Assembly (NCBI GenBank): GCA_052379645.1
Contig: JBQSYU010000018.1
Direction: 5' to 3' (one strand)
From: Arthrobacter_H sp030452125
GTDB taxonomy: Bacteria; Actinomycetota; Actinomycetes; Actinomycetales; Micrococcaceae
Length of the DNA: 64,000 nt
The position numbers were made by a program, and so were the translations under genes. This document shows, in pieces, positions 23,815 to 36,544 of this stretch. The first letter of the stretch is position 1; the number at the start of each line of letters is the position of its first letter. The notes beneath the pieces are model-generated. The model did no database searches. It was not told the DNA's origin and saw nothing but the letters and a program-made list of their open reading frames with translations.

Positions 23815-24837
23815 TCAGCGCCGGGCAGCCAGGGCGATCCCGGTGACGGCCCGCTCCACCGCATAGCGCGGATCGCGGGAAGCGCCCTTGACCTGGGCAT
23901 CCGCCTCGGCCACCAGGCGCAGGCAACGCACCAGGTCATCGGAGGAGAAAAAGCGGGCCTGCTCCTGGGCCTGTTGGATCTGCCACGGTGCCATGCCGAA
24001 CTCCTGGGCCATGGATCCTGCGGAACGGCGTTGCCCGGAGACCTTGGCCACCTGACGCAGTTTCATGGCCAGTGCCGCGACGATGGGGACCGGGTCGGTA
24101 CCGGTGGCCAGGGCATGGCGCAGGGCCCCCAACGCCGCGGGGCCACGACCCGACAGGGCGGCATCGGCCACCTTGAAGCCGGTGGCTTCCACCCGCCCGC
24201 CGAAGTACCGGTCCACGGTCTCCTGATCGACCTCACCCGTGGTGTCCTGGATCAATTGCGAGCAGGCCGCCGCCAATTCGCCCAGATCGGCGCCGACGGC
24301 TGCCACGAGGGCACGGGTGGCCTCGGGAAGGATCCTGCGGCGGGCCTCCTTGAATTCGTGGGAGACGAACTCGACCTTCTCGGAGTCCCTCTTCAACGGC
24401 TGGCAGTCGATGACCCGGGCCCCGGCGGCCTTGAGTGCATCAAGGACCTTCTTGCCGCGGTTGCCCCCGGAGTGGTGCAGGATCATGACCACGTCCTGGG
24501 CCGGGGAGGCCGCGTAGGCGAGCGCGTCGTCGAGGAAGTCCTCGTTCATGGTCGCCAGCGAGGTGGCCTCGATGATCTTGGCCTCACCGAACAGGGAGGG
24601 GCTGGCTGCCAGCAGCAGCTCGCCGCGCTGGTAGGTCGACGCATCGAAGGCCGTCACCTCGGCGTCCCCGTCGCGGTGGCGAACCTGCCGGCGGATCGAT
24701 TCGATGACCCTTCCGGCAAGGTAGGCCTCGGGTCCCTGGAGAAGGACCAGCGGGGCGGGGGCGGCCTGGCGCCAACCGGTGCGGTCCTGTGCACGCGTTC
24801 CCGAGGCCCGGGACGGGCCCGAGGTCTTATTGGCCAC
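23815..24837 (-). CDS. holA: DNA polymerase III subunit delta
   Basis: Delta opens the beta clamp within the clamp-loader complex. The 340-residue protein shows family features: PLVLLQGPEAYLAGRVIES at the N-terminus, a degenerate AAA+ domain without an intact Walker A, and the C-terminal collar with ALSGRGPAALGALRHAL and LVAEADAQVKGASRDPRYAVERAVT. GTG at 24837 is chosen because AAGGTGGATCA precedes it; ATG at 24867 is an alternative. It lies 6-36 bases after comEC, at the end of the com cluster, a frequent linkage. Confidence 0.9.
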   Translation of the reverse strand: MANKTSGPSRASGTRAQDRTGWRQAAPAPLVLLQGPEAYLAGRVIESIRRQVRHRDGDAEVTAFDASTYQRGELLLAASPSLFGEAKIIEATSLATMNEDFLDDALAYAASPAQDVVMILHHSGGNRGKKVLDALKAAGARVIDCQPLKRDSEKVEFVSHEFKEARRRILPEATRALVAAVGADLGELAAACSQLIQDTTGEVDQETVDRYFGGRVEATGFKVADAALSGRGPAALGALRHALATGTDPVPIVAALAMKLRQVAKVSGQRRSAGSMAQEFGMAPWQIQQAQEQARFFSSDDLVRCLRLVAEADAQVKGASRDPRYAVERAVTGIALAARR

Positions 24838-24873
24838 CCTGATCCACCTTCCATTGGAGTCTGACATTGCATC

Positions 24874-27474
24874 CTATCGTCCCGAGGGCCGGACAGGTCG
24901 TCCGGTGATCACCAGCTCCCCCGTGGGCGTGACGCGCAAACGGATGGTCCCGTTGAGGTCGGTGCGGAACGTGTGCATGCCGGCTTCATGCAACGCCTTG
25001 AGGATCGTCGGGGTGGGATGGCCGTAGCTGTTCCCGTCCCCCACCCCGATCAGGGCCACCCGGGCCCCGGATTGGTCGATGACGGCCGTCCCGCCGTTCT
25101 TCGCCCCGTGATGGCTGACCTTCAACACGTCCACCTGCAGCTCGGGGTGGGCCCGGAGCACCGCGTCCATGGCCTGCTCCTCCAGGTCCCCGGTGGCCAG
25201 CAGAGTGAAGGGCGGATGACCAGGGGCTGCCATCCGGAAGACCACGACCAGGGAGGCATCGTTTTCCTCTTCCCCCCGCGGATCCCCGATGGGCCCGATG
25301 ACCTCCCAACTGACCGGGCCGGCGGATCCGGTCTGCCCGACCTCGGGAACCGTGGCCTCCAGCCCCTGTGGAAGTCCCGGTAGTTCGGTGCTGTCCGTTC
25401 CCGTGGAGTAGAAGGCCTGTTCCACCGTCCTGCCCCGAACCGCCCCCTCCACTCCGCCGGCGTGATCGGCGTGCAGATGGGTGATGAACAAGGCATCAAT
25501 GGTGTGGACCCCGAGTTCGTCCAGACAATCATCGACGACGTCGGGGTCCAGCCCCGTGTCGATCACGACGGCATGATCGGGGGCGGAGCGCAGGACAAAG
25601 GAATCCCCCTGCCCGACGTCGCAGCCCGCGACCTGCCACTGCCCGGGCGGGTCCGGCCACCAGGCGGTTGCCGGAAGCGTGAGTCCTGCCAATAGGCCCA
25701 GGCACCCCAACGCGGCGGCCCCGGCGACGGTCCTGCGTCCTGTTCCGGGGGCGGGCCCGGTCCTCGAGGCCCAGCGGCCGCCGGCGAACGGGCGCGGTAT
25801 CCAGGCCCAGCGTCCGGGGTGGGGCCCGGCCTCTGCCGCCGGCGTGGCGGCAAGCCACACCGCGACCAGGGCCATTAAGGCCAACAGAACCGCGGCCCCG
25901 CGGCCACCGGATCCTTCCGGCCACGGAAGCAATGCGCCGGGCAGGCCATGGACCAGCCGGCCCAACATCCCGATCCAGTCCGCCGGGATCCCGGCCAGCC
26001 AGATCAGTGGCTGCGCCCAGGGTCCCGGCACGGCACAGAGCAGCAGTGCCGACATGCCGACCACGGTGACCAGCGGGACCAAGGGGGCCGCCAGGACGTT
26101 CGCCGGAACCGCATAGAGGCTGAAGGCAGGATTCATGCCCAACAACACCGGGAGGCAGAAGAGCTGGGCACTGGTGCTGATGGCCACCCCGTCGGCCAGC
26201 CATCCCGGCATGATGCGTCGGGCCAGCGCCCCCAGCCGGGCACCCATGAGTACTATCCCGGCGGTGGCAAGGACTGAGAGCTGGAAGGCGGGTTCCCGGG
26301 CGAACCAGGGATCCCAGGCCAGCACCCCGCAGACACAGACGCAGAGGGCGGTCAGTGCCTGGCGCCCCCTGCCCAGGTAGACGGCCACCGCACCCACGGC
26401 CCCCATCACCGCGGCGCGGATGACACTGGGTTCGGGATGGACCAGGATGACGAACCCGACCAGGGTCACCAGCGAGGCACCCAGGGCCAACCATCGATTC
26501 ACCCCGCAGAAGCGGCACAACCACAACACACTGCCCAGGATCATCGCCACGTTGGCCCCGCTCACCGCAGTCAAATGAGCCAGCCCAGCGGTTTTCATGG
26601 CGCTGTCCAGTTCGGGGCCCTGGGCCGAACGGTCCCCCATCACCATGCCGGGCAGGAGCGCCGGACCGGTGCCGGGAAGCACCGCCGACTCCAGTACGAA
26701 GCGTCGTCGCCATTGCTCGGAGACCGGTTCCGGCGAGGGCGTGTCCCGGGTCTGCATGGAAGCGACGGCCCTGAGCCAGTAGCCCTGGCGTTCCCCGGGC
26801 TCCGCCGGGCTGAGACGTGCCAGCCCGGAGACGATCCGACCCGGTAGTGGTTCCGCCCCGGGGCCCGCCCGGCCCGCGTCCAAGACCAGGACCGCCTCGG
26901 CGGCCCCGGCATGCCAGTTTCCATGGGCCGAGTATTTGAGGATCCGGACATCGACCATGAGCCTCGCCGTCGGTTCCGGACGTTCCTCGGCGGCGTGTTG
27001 TCCGACGATCGGTTCCCCCGTATGGGCCGCTCCTCCCGTTTCGATCCGGCGGGGATCCCCGGTGACCACCGCTTCCACCCGCAGGGTGGACGACGTCGCG
27101 GCCAGGGCGGCGAAGGTCGGGTCCATTTGGGCCAGGGAGTGGGTCGAGATCGCGGCCGAGACCAGGAAGACCCCCACTGCGGCGGCAGCCACCGGCGTCC
27201 ACCAATGACGGGACCAGGCCAGCAGTCCCCGGTTGCGCATCAACACCCCGAAGAGAAAGACCAGGAGGAGCCCCAGGGCCACGGTCAGTATCCGCGCCAG
27301 GGCAGGGTCATGTCGGACCAGTTCCCAGGCGGCCGCCCACGCCCCGGCCGCTGCCGCGAGGCTGCGCAGGTCCAGGTAACCGTCGTCGACGGGGCCCGAA
27401 GCGGTACCGGCGTCGGGACGGGCCCAGCGGGACAGCAGGCGCTGGAGAAAGCCGGCGCCATCGCGGCTCAACAT
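24874..27474 (-). CDS. comEC: DNA internalisation competence protein ComEC/Rec2
   Basis: ComEC forms the channel that carries single-stranded DNA across the membrane in natural transformation. The 866-residue protein has N-terminal helices, a soluble OB-like domain (near residues 90-230) and the Competence membrane domain with TAVSGANVAMILG and many helices. The C-terminal metallo-beta-lactamase domain shows CDVGQGDSFVL, THLHADHAGG and KVSHHGAKNGG, with the metal ligands intact. It starts 19 bases after comEA. Whether this strain is transformable cannot be judged, because pilus genes are not in the window. Confidence 0.92.
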   Translation of the reverse strand: MLSRDGAGFLQRLLSRWARPDAGTASGPVDDGYLDLRSLAAAAGAWAAAWELVRHDPALARILTVALGLLLVFLFGVLMRNRGLLAWSRHWWTPVAAAAVGVFLVSAAISTHSLAQMDPTFAALAATSSTLRVEAVVTGDPRRIETGGAAHTGEPIVGQHAAEERPEPTARLMVDVRILKYSAHGNWHAGAAEAVLVLDAGRAGPGAEPLPGRIVSGLARLSPAEPGERQGYWLRAVASMQTRDTPSPEPVSEQWRRRFVLESAVLPGTGPALLPGMVMGDRSAQGPELDSAMKTAGLAHLTAVSGANVAMILGSVLWLCRFCGVNRWLALGASLVTLVGFVILVHPEPSVIRAAVMGAVGAVAVYLGRGRQALTALCVCVCGVLAWDPWFAREPAFQLSVLATAGIVLMGARLGALARRIMPGWLADGVAISTSAQLFCLPVLLGMNPAFSLYAVPANVLAAPLVPLVTVVGMSALLLCAVPGPWAQPLIWLAGIPADWIGMLGRLVHGLPGALLPWPEGSGGRGAAVLLALMALVAVWLAATPAAEAGPHPGRWAWIPRPFAGGRWASRTGPAPGTGRRTVAGAAALGCLGLLAGLTLPATAWWPDPPGQWQVAGCDVGQGDSFVLRSAPDHAVVIDTGLDPDVVDDCLDELGVHTIDALFITHLHADHAGGVEGAVRGRTVEQAFYSTGTDSTELPGLPQGLEATVPEVGQTGSAGPVSWEVIGPIGDPRGEEENDASLVVVFRMAAPGHPPFTLLATGDLEEQAMDAVLRAHPELQVDVLKVSHHGAKNGGTAVIDQSGARVALIGVGDGNSYGHPTPTILKALHEAGMHTFRTDLNGTIRLRVTPTGELVITGRPVRPSGR

Positions 27475-27493
27475 GGCAGCGCCGCCGGGGCCA

Positions 27494-28306
27494 TCAGTTG
27501 AACCGGACCAGCGGTTCGAGCCGTTCCATCATGGCCGGACCGATTCCGGACACGGCATCCAATTCCGTCATCGAGGCAAAGGGGCCGTTCGCCGCCCGGA
27601 AGTCGATGATCCTCGCGGAGAGGGCCGGGCCGATGCCCGGCAATTCCTGCAGACCGGCGGCATCGGCACTGTTGATGTCGATCGGGCCCGCCTCCCGCGC
27701 GCCGGCACCGGCTGCGCCGCCGGGCCCTGCCCCGGGTCCGGCGCCGTTCGGGGGTCTTTCCGTGCCGCCCGCCCCGGGAAGTTCCTTGGTGGTGGGCAGA
27801 TACAGTTGTTGGCCGTCCACCAGGGGGGCCGCCAGGTTGATCGCCGCGGGGGCCGCACCGCTGGCCAGTCCCCCGGCGGAACGAACGGCATCCTCGGCCC
27901 GGGCCCCGGGGGCGAAATGGTAGACCCCGGGCTTCTTCACCGCTCCGGCCACGTGGACCAGGACCGACGCGGTCCCGGTGGCCGCCGCCCCGGAGGCCTG
28001 CCCCGGGTCCGACCCGGTGGGGCTGGATCCCTCGGCTGAGGGAGGGTGGCTCGAGGTGGTGCCCGGGCCGGGGGTGCTGGGCGGGGTCGACGCCGGGCCG
28101 GTGGCGGCGCTGGGATCCAGGGCCACGGAGTCCAGTTGTTGTCCCGCGCCTTCGGGCGGATGGAAGAGCAGACTGGCAGCGATCCAGATGACGGCGGTGA
28201 ACAGCAGGCACATGATGGCCCCGCGCCCCAGCCGAAAACGGAAACGTGTCCGGGGAACAGGGCCCGCTGCCGTAGCGGTGCGCTGTTCCCAACGGTGTCG
28301 GACCAT
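27494..28306 (-). CDS. comEA: ComEA-like DNA-binding competence protein
   Basis: ComEA captures incoming double-stranded DNA outside the membrane. The 270-residue protein has a basic N-terminus, one membrane helix (about residues 31-48) and a Pro/Ser/Thr-rich linker. A SLBB domain follows (VLVHVAGAVKKPGVYHFAPG), then a Gly/Ala-rich linker and a C-terminal pair of helix-hairpin-helix motifs (LQELPGIGPALSARI and AVSGIGPAMMERL). It is followed by comEC and preceded by degV across 91 bases with no obvious promoter. Confidence 0.9.
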   Translation of the reverse strand: MVRHRWEQRTATAAGPVPRTRFRFRLGRGAIMCLLFTAVIWIAASLLFHPPEGAGQQLDSVALDPSAATGPASTPPSTPGPGTTSSHPPSAEGSSPTGSDPGQASGAAATGTASVLVHVAGAVKKPGVYHFAPGARAEDAVRSAGGLASGAAPAAINLAAPLVDGQQLYLPTTKELPGAGGTERPPNGAGPGAGPGGAAGAGAREAGPIDINSADAAGLQELPGIGPALSARIIDFRAANGPFASMTELDAVSGIGPAMMERLEPLVRFN

Positions 28307-28397
28307 GTTCCCAGCCTAGGAACCGCGTTCCTCGGCGGCGCCCCGGGGTGGCCGGATGTGGAGAACCCCGGTGGCCCGACGGCTGTGGAGGACCGGG

Positions 28398-29453
28398 TCA
28401 GGCCGGGACGGTGGATCCTGGGGCGTCGTCTTCGGGGGGATCCTGTTCGGACGGCGCCGCGGCATCGACCGGTTCGTCAGGGTTGTCCGGCGGGGCAAGG
28501 GCGGCAATGACCACGGCCAGGACCCCGGCGCCGGCATGGGCTGCCAGCACGGTGGGGAGCGGCTCGCACAGGACATCGCCGACACTGGAGCTTTCCAGCT
28601 CGGCACACAGTTCGTGGGCCTGATCGGGGTTGCCGAAGTAGTGCACGGCGATCCGGGCCCCGGCCGGCGCGGCAGCGGCCTCCTCGCGGGAGATCTCCAC
28701 CAGACGGGACATGGCCCGCGGCATGGTGCGCACCTTCTCGTGCACTCCGATGCGCCCGTTCTCGATGGCCAGCAGGGGCTTGACCGCCAACAGGGTGCCG
28801 AACATGCTTGCCGCGGCGCCGATCCGCCCGCCCTTGCGTAGCTGTTCCAAGCTGGGGACCACGAAGTACAGCCCATGGTCCTGCGCCCGCCGGACCCCGG
28901 CTTCCAGTTCCTGCGCGCCGGCCCCGGCCTCGGCGGCCAACACGGCGTCCATGACGGCCAGTCCCTGGGCCAACCCCACGGTCCTGGTGTCCATCACGGT
29001 GACCTCGACCTCGACCTGCTCCGCCGCCCAACAGGCCGCGTCCACGGTTCCGGAGAGACCTTGGGACAGATGGAGCGAGTAGATCCTCTCGAAGCCGGCG
29101 GCGGCCAGGGATTCATAGGTGCGTTGGAAGGCGCCGGGGGCGGGACGGGAGGTCTGCACGGAGGCCCCGGTGGCCAAGGCCATTGCCAGTGCCGTCTCGA
29201 CGTCGTCCAGTCCTTCCGTGTAGATCTGTCCGTCGATCATCACGGGAAGGGGCAGGACGCGCAGATGTTCGGCGTGCTCCTGGGCCCAGGCGGCGGGGAT
29301 GGCCGAAGCGGTATCGGTCACCACCGCGGTACGCGGACCGCTCCTCCCCCGCGCCCGGTGGCGCCGATCGCGGGGAAGCAACCGTTCGAGGAAGCCGGGG
29401 GAACGACCCGGGGGCTGGGCCGTGGGGTCGCCCCGGCGCGGGGCTGAAGGCAT
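28398..29453 (-). CDS. DegV family fatty-acid-binding protein
   Basis: DegV/FakB proteins bind a fatty acid and present it to a fatty acid kinase. The 351-residue protein has a basic 40-residue N-terminal extension, then the two-domain DegV fold with AVVTDTASAIP, TSRPAPGAFQRTYESL, YSLHLSQGLSGTVDAA and the C-terminal IAVHYFGNPDQA. An acidic, Pro-rich tail of about 30 residues ends it. FakA is not in the window. The gene lies 9 bases after leuS and is probably co-transcribed with it. Confidence 0.88.
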   Translation of the reverse strand: MPSAPRRGDPTAQPPGRSPGFLERLLPRDRRHRARGRSGPRTAVVTDTASAIPAAWAQEHAEHLRVLPLPVMIDGQIYTEGLDDVETALAMALATGASVQTSRPAPGAFQRTYESLAAAGFERIYSLHLSQGLSGTVDAACWAAEQVEVEVTVMDTRTVGLAQGLAVMDAVLAAEAGAGAQELEAGVRRAQDHGLYFVVPSLEQLRKGGRIGAAASMFGTLLAVKPLLAIENGRIGVHEKVRTMPRAMSRLVEISREEAAAAPAGARIAVHYFGNPDQAHELCAELESSSVGDVLCEPLPTVLAAHAGAGVLAVVIAALAPPDNPDEPVDAAAPSEQDPPEDDAPGSTVPA

Positions 29454-29462
29454 GTCCCTACC

Positions 29463-31967
<2,505 letters not shown>

Positions 31968-32059
31968 GGTGGGTCGCCTTCTGGTAGTGCAGATTCGGTT
32001 GGTCATCCAGTCCCGGCCCGCGCCGGGGTCCCCGCGGGGTTCCCACGAGGACCGAACAT

Positions 32060-32085
32060 GAAAATACCCCTTGGCATCCAAGGGG
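32060..32085 (-). terminator. Terminator-like hairpin in the leuS leader
   Basis: CCCCTTGG and CCAAGGGG form a perfect 8-pair stem with loop ATG (minus strand), followed by TATTTTC. It lies about 95 bases upstream of leuS and downstream of its likely promoter. This is the shape of an attenuator terminator rather than a gene-end terminator. Confidence 0.6.
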
Positions 32086-32107
32086 CAGCCGGACGGTTCG
32101 GGCCCGG

Positions 32108-32134
32108 CTAGGAAGGACGTAGGACTGCTGACAT
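32108..32134 (-). CDS. Candidate leuS leader peptide
   Basis: An 8-codon ORF, MSAVLRPS, runs from ATG at 32134 to TAG at 32108, with one leucine codon, the rare CTA. A TAGACT -10 box lies 6 bases before the ATG, so it would be translated leaderless. The terminator-like hairpin begins 23 bases after the stop. A single control codon makes this much weaker evidence than the leuA leader. Confidence 0.35.
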   Translation of the reverse strand: MSAVLRPS

Positions 32135-32140
32135 GGTCCC

Positions 32141-32146
32141 AGTCTA
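32141..32146 (-). promoter_or_regulatory. -10 box of the leuS leader promoter
   Basis: TAGACT on the minus strand lies 6 bases before ATG 32134, immediately downstream of the glpK terminator stem. No good -35 was found; that region is occupied by the stem. Confidence 0.45.
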
Positions 32147-32153
32147 CAGCACG

Positions 32154-32188
32154 GCGGGGCCGTGACACCTGGGGTGTCACGGCCCCGC
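32154..32188 (-). terminator. Terminator of glpK
   Basis: A perfect 16-base inverted repeat (GCGGGGCCGTGACACC and its complement) has a 3-base loop, about 28 bases after the glpK stop. No T-run follows on the minus strand. Confidence 0.8.
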
Positions 32189-32216
32189 GCTGCAGGTCGT
32201 GGAGGGGTTGGCGGGC

Positions 32217-33731
<1,515 letters not shown>

Positions 33732-33786
33732 GGGTTGCTTCCCTTCGAAGTACCGGTGATGGGGCAGATGATGCCGTGACGCGCAC

Positions 33787-33800
33787 CACACGATCGTGTG
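33787..33800. promoter_or_regulatory. Palindromic operator candidate before glpK
   Basis: CACACGATCGTGTG is a perfect 14-base palindrome lying 7-20 bases downstream of a TAGACT -10 box (33806-33811, minus strand), over the predicted start of glpK transcription. Its core CACGATCGTG resembles the palindrome upstream of the SorC/DeoR-type regulator gene at 36526. Confidence 0.55.
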
Positions 33801-33854
33801 CTGGCAGTCTAGGACATGGGTCCTGGCCGCGGGGTCGAGGTGCGCACGGAGGCG

Positions 33855-34583
33855 TTAGAAGAGCAGGCCTCCGGAGACGCCGCCCAAGGCTCCGCCGACC
33901 AGGGGGCCGACGACGGGGATCCAGGAGTAGCTCCAGTCGCTGGGTCCCTTGCCCTTGATCGGAAGGAAGGCGTGGGCGATCCGGGGTCCGAGGTCACGGG
34001 CCGGGTTGATCGCGTAGCCGGTCGGTCCACCGAGGGAGGCACCGATGCCCACCACGAGGAAGGCCACGGCCAGCGGGCCGAGTCCGTTGGGGGTCAGTCC
34101 GAAACCGGCGATGACGAAGACCAGGACGAAGGTCGCGATGATCTCCGTGAGCAGGTTCCAGCCCTTATGCCGGTAGACGGGGCCGGTGGCGAAGACGCCC
34201 AGCTTGGCCGCCGGGTCCTCTTCGGCGTCGAAGTGCTGCTTATAGGAAAGGTAGGCCAGGACGGCACCGATGATGGCGCCGATCATCTGGGCGGCGAAGT
34301 AGAGCAGCGTGTTCACCAGCGTGATGGCCACGCCCGGGGCATACTCGTGGACGTTGGGGTTGACCAGCAGGCCGACGGTGACGGCGGGGTTGATGTGTGC
34401 GCCGGAGACCGCGGCGACCCAGACACCGGCGAAGACGCCGAGCCCCCAGCCGAAGTTGACCATGAGGAAATTGCCGTTATTGCCCTTGGCGCCCCTCAGG
34501 ACGGCATTGGCGACGACGCCACAGCCGAGAAGCATCAGCACCATGGTGCCGAGTGCTTCCGCACTGAAGACTTGTAGAGACAT
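33855..34583 (-). CDS. glpF: Glycerol facilitator (MIP/aquaglyceroporin family)
   Basis: This channel admits glycerol across the membrane. The 242-residue protein has six membrane helices and the two half-helix motifs HINPAVT and AINPARDLGPR. The Asp after the second NPA (NPARD) is the mark of glycerol facilitators rather than water-only channels. ATG at 34583 follows TAGGAGT. It lies between glpD and glpK on the same strand, with a terminator after glpD and an inverted repeat before its own start. Confidence 0.94.
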   Translation of the reverse strand: MSLQVFSAEALGTMVLMLLGCGVVANAVLRGAKGNNGNFLMVNFGWGLGVFAGVWVAAVSGAHINPAVTVGLLVNPNVHEYAPGVAITLVNTLLYFAAQMIGAIIGAVLAYLSYKQHFDAEEDPAAKLGVFATGPVYRHKGWNLLTEIIATFVLVFVIAGFGLTPNGLGPLAVAFLVVGIGASLGGPTGYAINPARDLGPRIAHAFLPIKGKGPSDWSYSWIPVVGPLVGGALGGVSGGLLF

Positions 34584-34613
34584 CGTTGACTCCTACGTTG
34601 TGTGGAATGGGGC

Positions 34614-34633
34614 GGGGCATCAGTTGATGTCCC
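34614..34633. promoter_or_regulatory. Inverted repeat upstream of glpF
   Basis: GGGGCATCA, a 2-base centre GT, then TGATGTCCC: nine-base arms with a single G-T mismatch. It lies between the glpD terminator and the glpF ribosome site. It differs from the CACG palindromes elsewhere in the glp genes, so it may be a different operator. Confidence 0.35.
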
Positions 34634-34667
34634 GCGGTGATCCGGCTCCCGGCGATCGCCGATGCGG

Positions 34668-34708
34668 AAAAATGGGCGCCCGACCGTGCCCGGTGGCACG
34701 GTCGGGCG
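34668..34708 (-). terminator. Terminator of glpD
   Basis: A perfect 14-base inverted repeat (CGCCCGACCGTGCC and its complement, 34677-34708) has loop CGGT. It is followed on the minus strand by CCCATTTTTC, so it has a genuine T-run. It isolates glpD from glpF or makes read-through partial. Confidence 0.88.
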
Positions 34709-34715
34709 AGGGTCC

Positions 34716-36419
34716 CTAGGCGGCTGCCGGGGAGAAGGTGACGCCGTGCTCTTCGGAGAGTACGCGATGGGTCTCTGCGCGTTCGCTGGCCACGCGTGTG
34801 GCGTCCCACCCCAGCACGGGGGCCAGGACCTCGGCGCATTCGTCGATGAGCGCGGTGGTGACCAGGCCGCGGAAGGCCAGCGAGGTCCTGCGGATGAACA
34901 CGTCGACCAGCCGTCCGACCTGCTCGTGGCGGGCCATGTGGGCCAGTTCGTCGACGCTGAGTTCGTCGCAGCTCAGCAGCAGGGCGTCCTGCTCGCCGCT
35001 GGCCTCCAGGACCTCGTCGGCACGGGTACCGTAGCGTTCGAGCAGGACGGCCAGTCGGTCGCGGCTTGCCCGTGAAGTCCTGGCGGAGATCCACTGTTCG
35101 CGTTCGACGTCGTTGCGCGGGTAGTCCACGCCGCCGCCGATGGCCAGGGCGCTGGTATCCGGCCCGGAGGGGCGTCCCAGTGCCGTGAGCACTTCGCCTC
35201 CCAGGTGTTCGGCCAGGGCCCGGAAGGTGGTCCATTTGCCGCCGACCAGGCTGAGCATCGTGGACCCTTGGCCGCCCGATCGCTTTTCGATGCGGTAGTC
35301 ACGCGAGACGAAGCCGGGCTGGGTGTCGTCGTGGCGGGGCAGCGGGCGGATGCCTGAGAAGCGGTAGACGATCTCCTGCCGCGAGACGGCGACCTCGGGG
35401 AAAACATGGTTGATCAGATCGAAGAAGTAGTCCACTTCCTCTTCGGTGCAGCGTGCCGGCTCGCCCGGGTCCGCGTCGATGTCGGTGGTGCCCACCAGGA
35501 CCCGGTCCCCCATCGGGTAGATCAACACGATGCGTCCGTCGCTGTGCTCGAAGAAGATCTCCCGGCCGCCGCAGGCGGCGAGCAGTTCGGGGCTGTCCAG
35601 GACGATATGCGAGCCCTTGGTCCCTCCCATGAACCGGCTGTCCTGACCCAGGGCGTGGTTGGTCTCATCGACCCAGGCGCCGGTGGCGTTGACGATCACC
35701 GGGGCCGTGAACTCGAATTCCTCGCCGGTGAGTTCGTCGCGCAACGTCGCCACGCCGTCGTGCTCGTTGACCAGGGAGACGTAGTTGGAGGCCCGTGAGT
35801 CCGGGTTGGCGCGCAGGCCGTCCTGGAGCACATCGAGGGTGAGGCGTTCGGGGTTGTGCACGGAGGCGTCGAAGTAGGTGGCCGCGTACTTCACGTCCTG
35901 GCGCAGTGCCGGCAGATCGTGCAGGGCCCGGCGACGGCCGTGGAACCGGTGGCGTTCGGTCAGCCGTCCGGAGCCGGCGAAGGCGTCATACATCATCAGG
36001 CCGGCCTTGATCAGCAGGGCCCCGCGTTCCTGCGGCTTGCCGTTGCGGTGGGTCAGGAAGCGGGCCGGGGCGCTGAGGATCCCCGAGAAGGTGGAGAAGA
36101 TCGGGATGGTGGTGCGCAGCGGCTTGACGTAGTGCGGGGCGATGGCCAGCAGCGTGTTGCGTTCCTGCACCGATTCGTGGACGAGGCGGAACTCGCCGTT
36201 TTCCAGGTACCGGATTCCGCCGTGGATCATATGCGAGGAGGCGCCGGAGGCCCCCTGGCAGTAGTCCCCGCGCTCCACCAGCGCGACGTCGATGCCCTGC
36301 AGGGCCAGGTAGCGGAAGGTGGCGACGCCATTGATTCCTCCTCCGACGATGAGGACCTGGGCACGGGGCCTCTCCGACAACCGGGAAACGGCAGGACGGG
36401 CTGCTTGCGTGGATGACAC
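34716..36419 (-). CDS. glpD: Glycerol-3-phosphate dehydrogenase
   Basis: This FAD enzyme oxidises glycerol 3-phosphate to dihydroxyacetone phosphate and feeds electrons to the respiratory quinone pool. The 567-residue protein has the dinucleotide fold VLIVGGGINGVATFRYLALQG, the FAD-site SGASSHMIHGGIRYLE, then PVIVNATGAWVDE and YFFDLINHVFPE. A C-terminal DAO helical domain follows. The GTG start at 36419 is preceded by AAAGGA. It diverges from the SorC/DeoR-type regulator gene. Confidence 0.95.
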   Translation of the reverse strand: MSSTQAARPAVSRLSERPRAQVLIVGGGINGVATFRYLALQGIDVALVERGDYCQGASGASSHMIHGGIRYLENGEFRLVHESVQERNTLLAIAPHYVKPLRTTIPIFSTFSGILSAPARFLTHRNGKPQERGALLIKAGLMMYDAFAGSGRLTERHRFHGRRRALHDLPALRQDVKYAATYFDASVHNPERLTLDVLQDGLRANPDSRASNYVSLVNEHDGVATLRDELTGEEFEFTAPVIVNATGAWVDETNHALGQDSRFMGGTKGSHIVLDSPELLAACGGREIFFEHSDGRIVLIYPMGDRVLVGTTDIDADPGEPARCTEEEVDYFFDLINHVFPEVAVSRQEIVYRFSGIRPLPRHDDTQPGFVSRDYRIEKRSGGQGSTMLSLVGGKWTTFRALAEHLGGEVLTALGRPSGPDTSALAIGGGVDYPRNDVEREQWISARTSRASRDRLAVLLERYGTRADEVLEASGEQDALLLSCDELSVDELAHMARHEQVGRLVDVFIRRTSLAFRGLVTTALIDECAEVLAPVLGWDATRVASERAETHRVLSEEHGVTFSPAAA

Positions 36420-36525
36420 TTAGATCTGTCCTTTGCTGCGAAATGGAACTGTTGGCCCCTGAACGGGCAACCGCCCAGTAGTCTGTCCAGTGGAGAACGT
36501 TGCCGTCAATCGGAATGCACAAACG

Positions 36526-36539
36526 TGCAGGAAGCGGAG
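36526..36539. promoter_or_regulatory. Operator candidate between glpD and the regulator gene
   Basis: TGCACAAACGTGCA has five-base arms, TGCAC and GTGCA, around AAAC. Aligned with the glpK palindrome it shares the pattern CAC-R-A-W-CGTG. It lies just upstream of the regulator's Shine-Dalgarno, so it may mediate autoregulation and control of glpD. Confidence 0.45.
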
Positions 36540-36544
36540 GAATC

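Noticed and set aside
31968..32140. T-box riboswitch upstream of leuS
   Set aside because: The conserved T-box sequence (TGGNACCGCG) is not present; the nearest look-alike near 32035 does not match, so only a leader-peptide model is kept.
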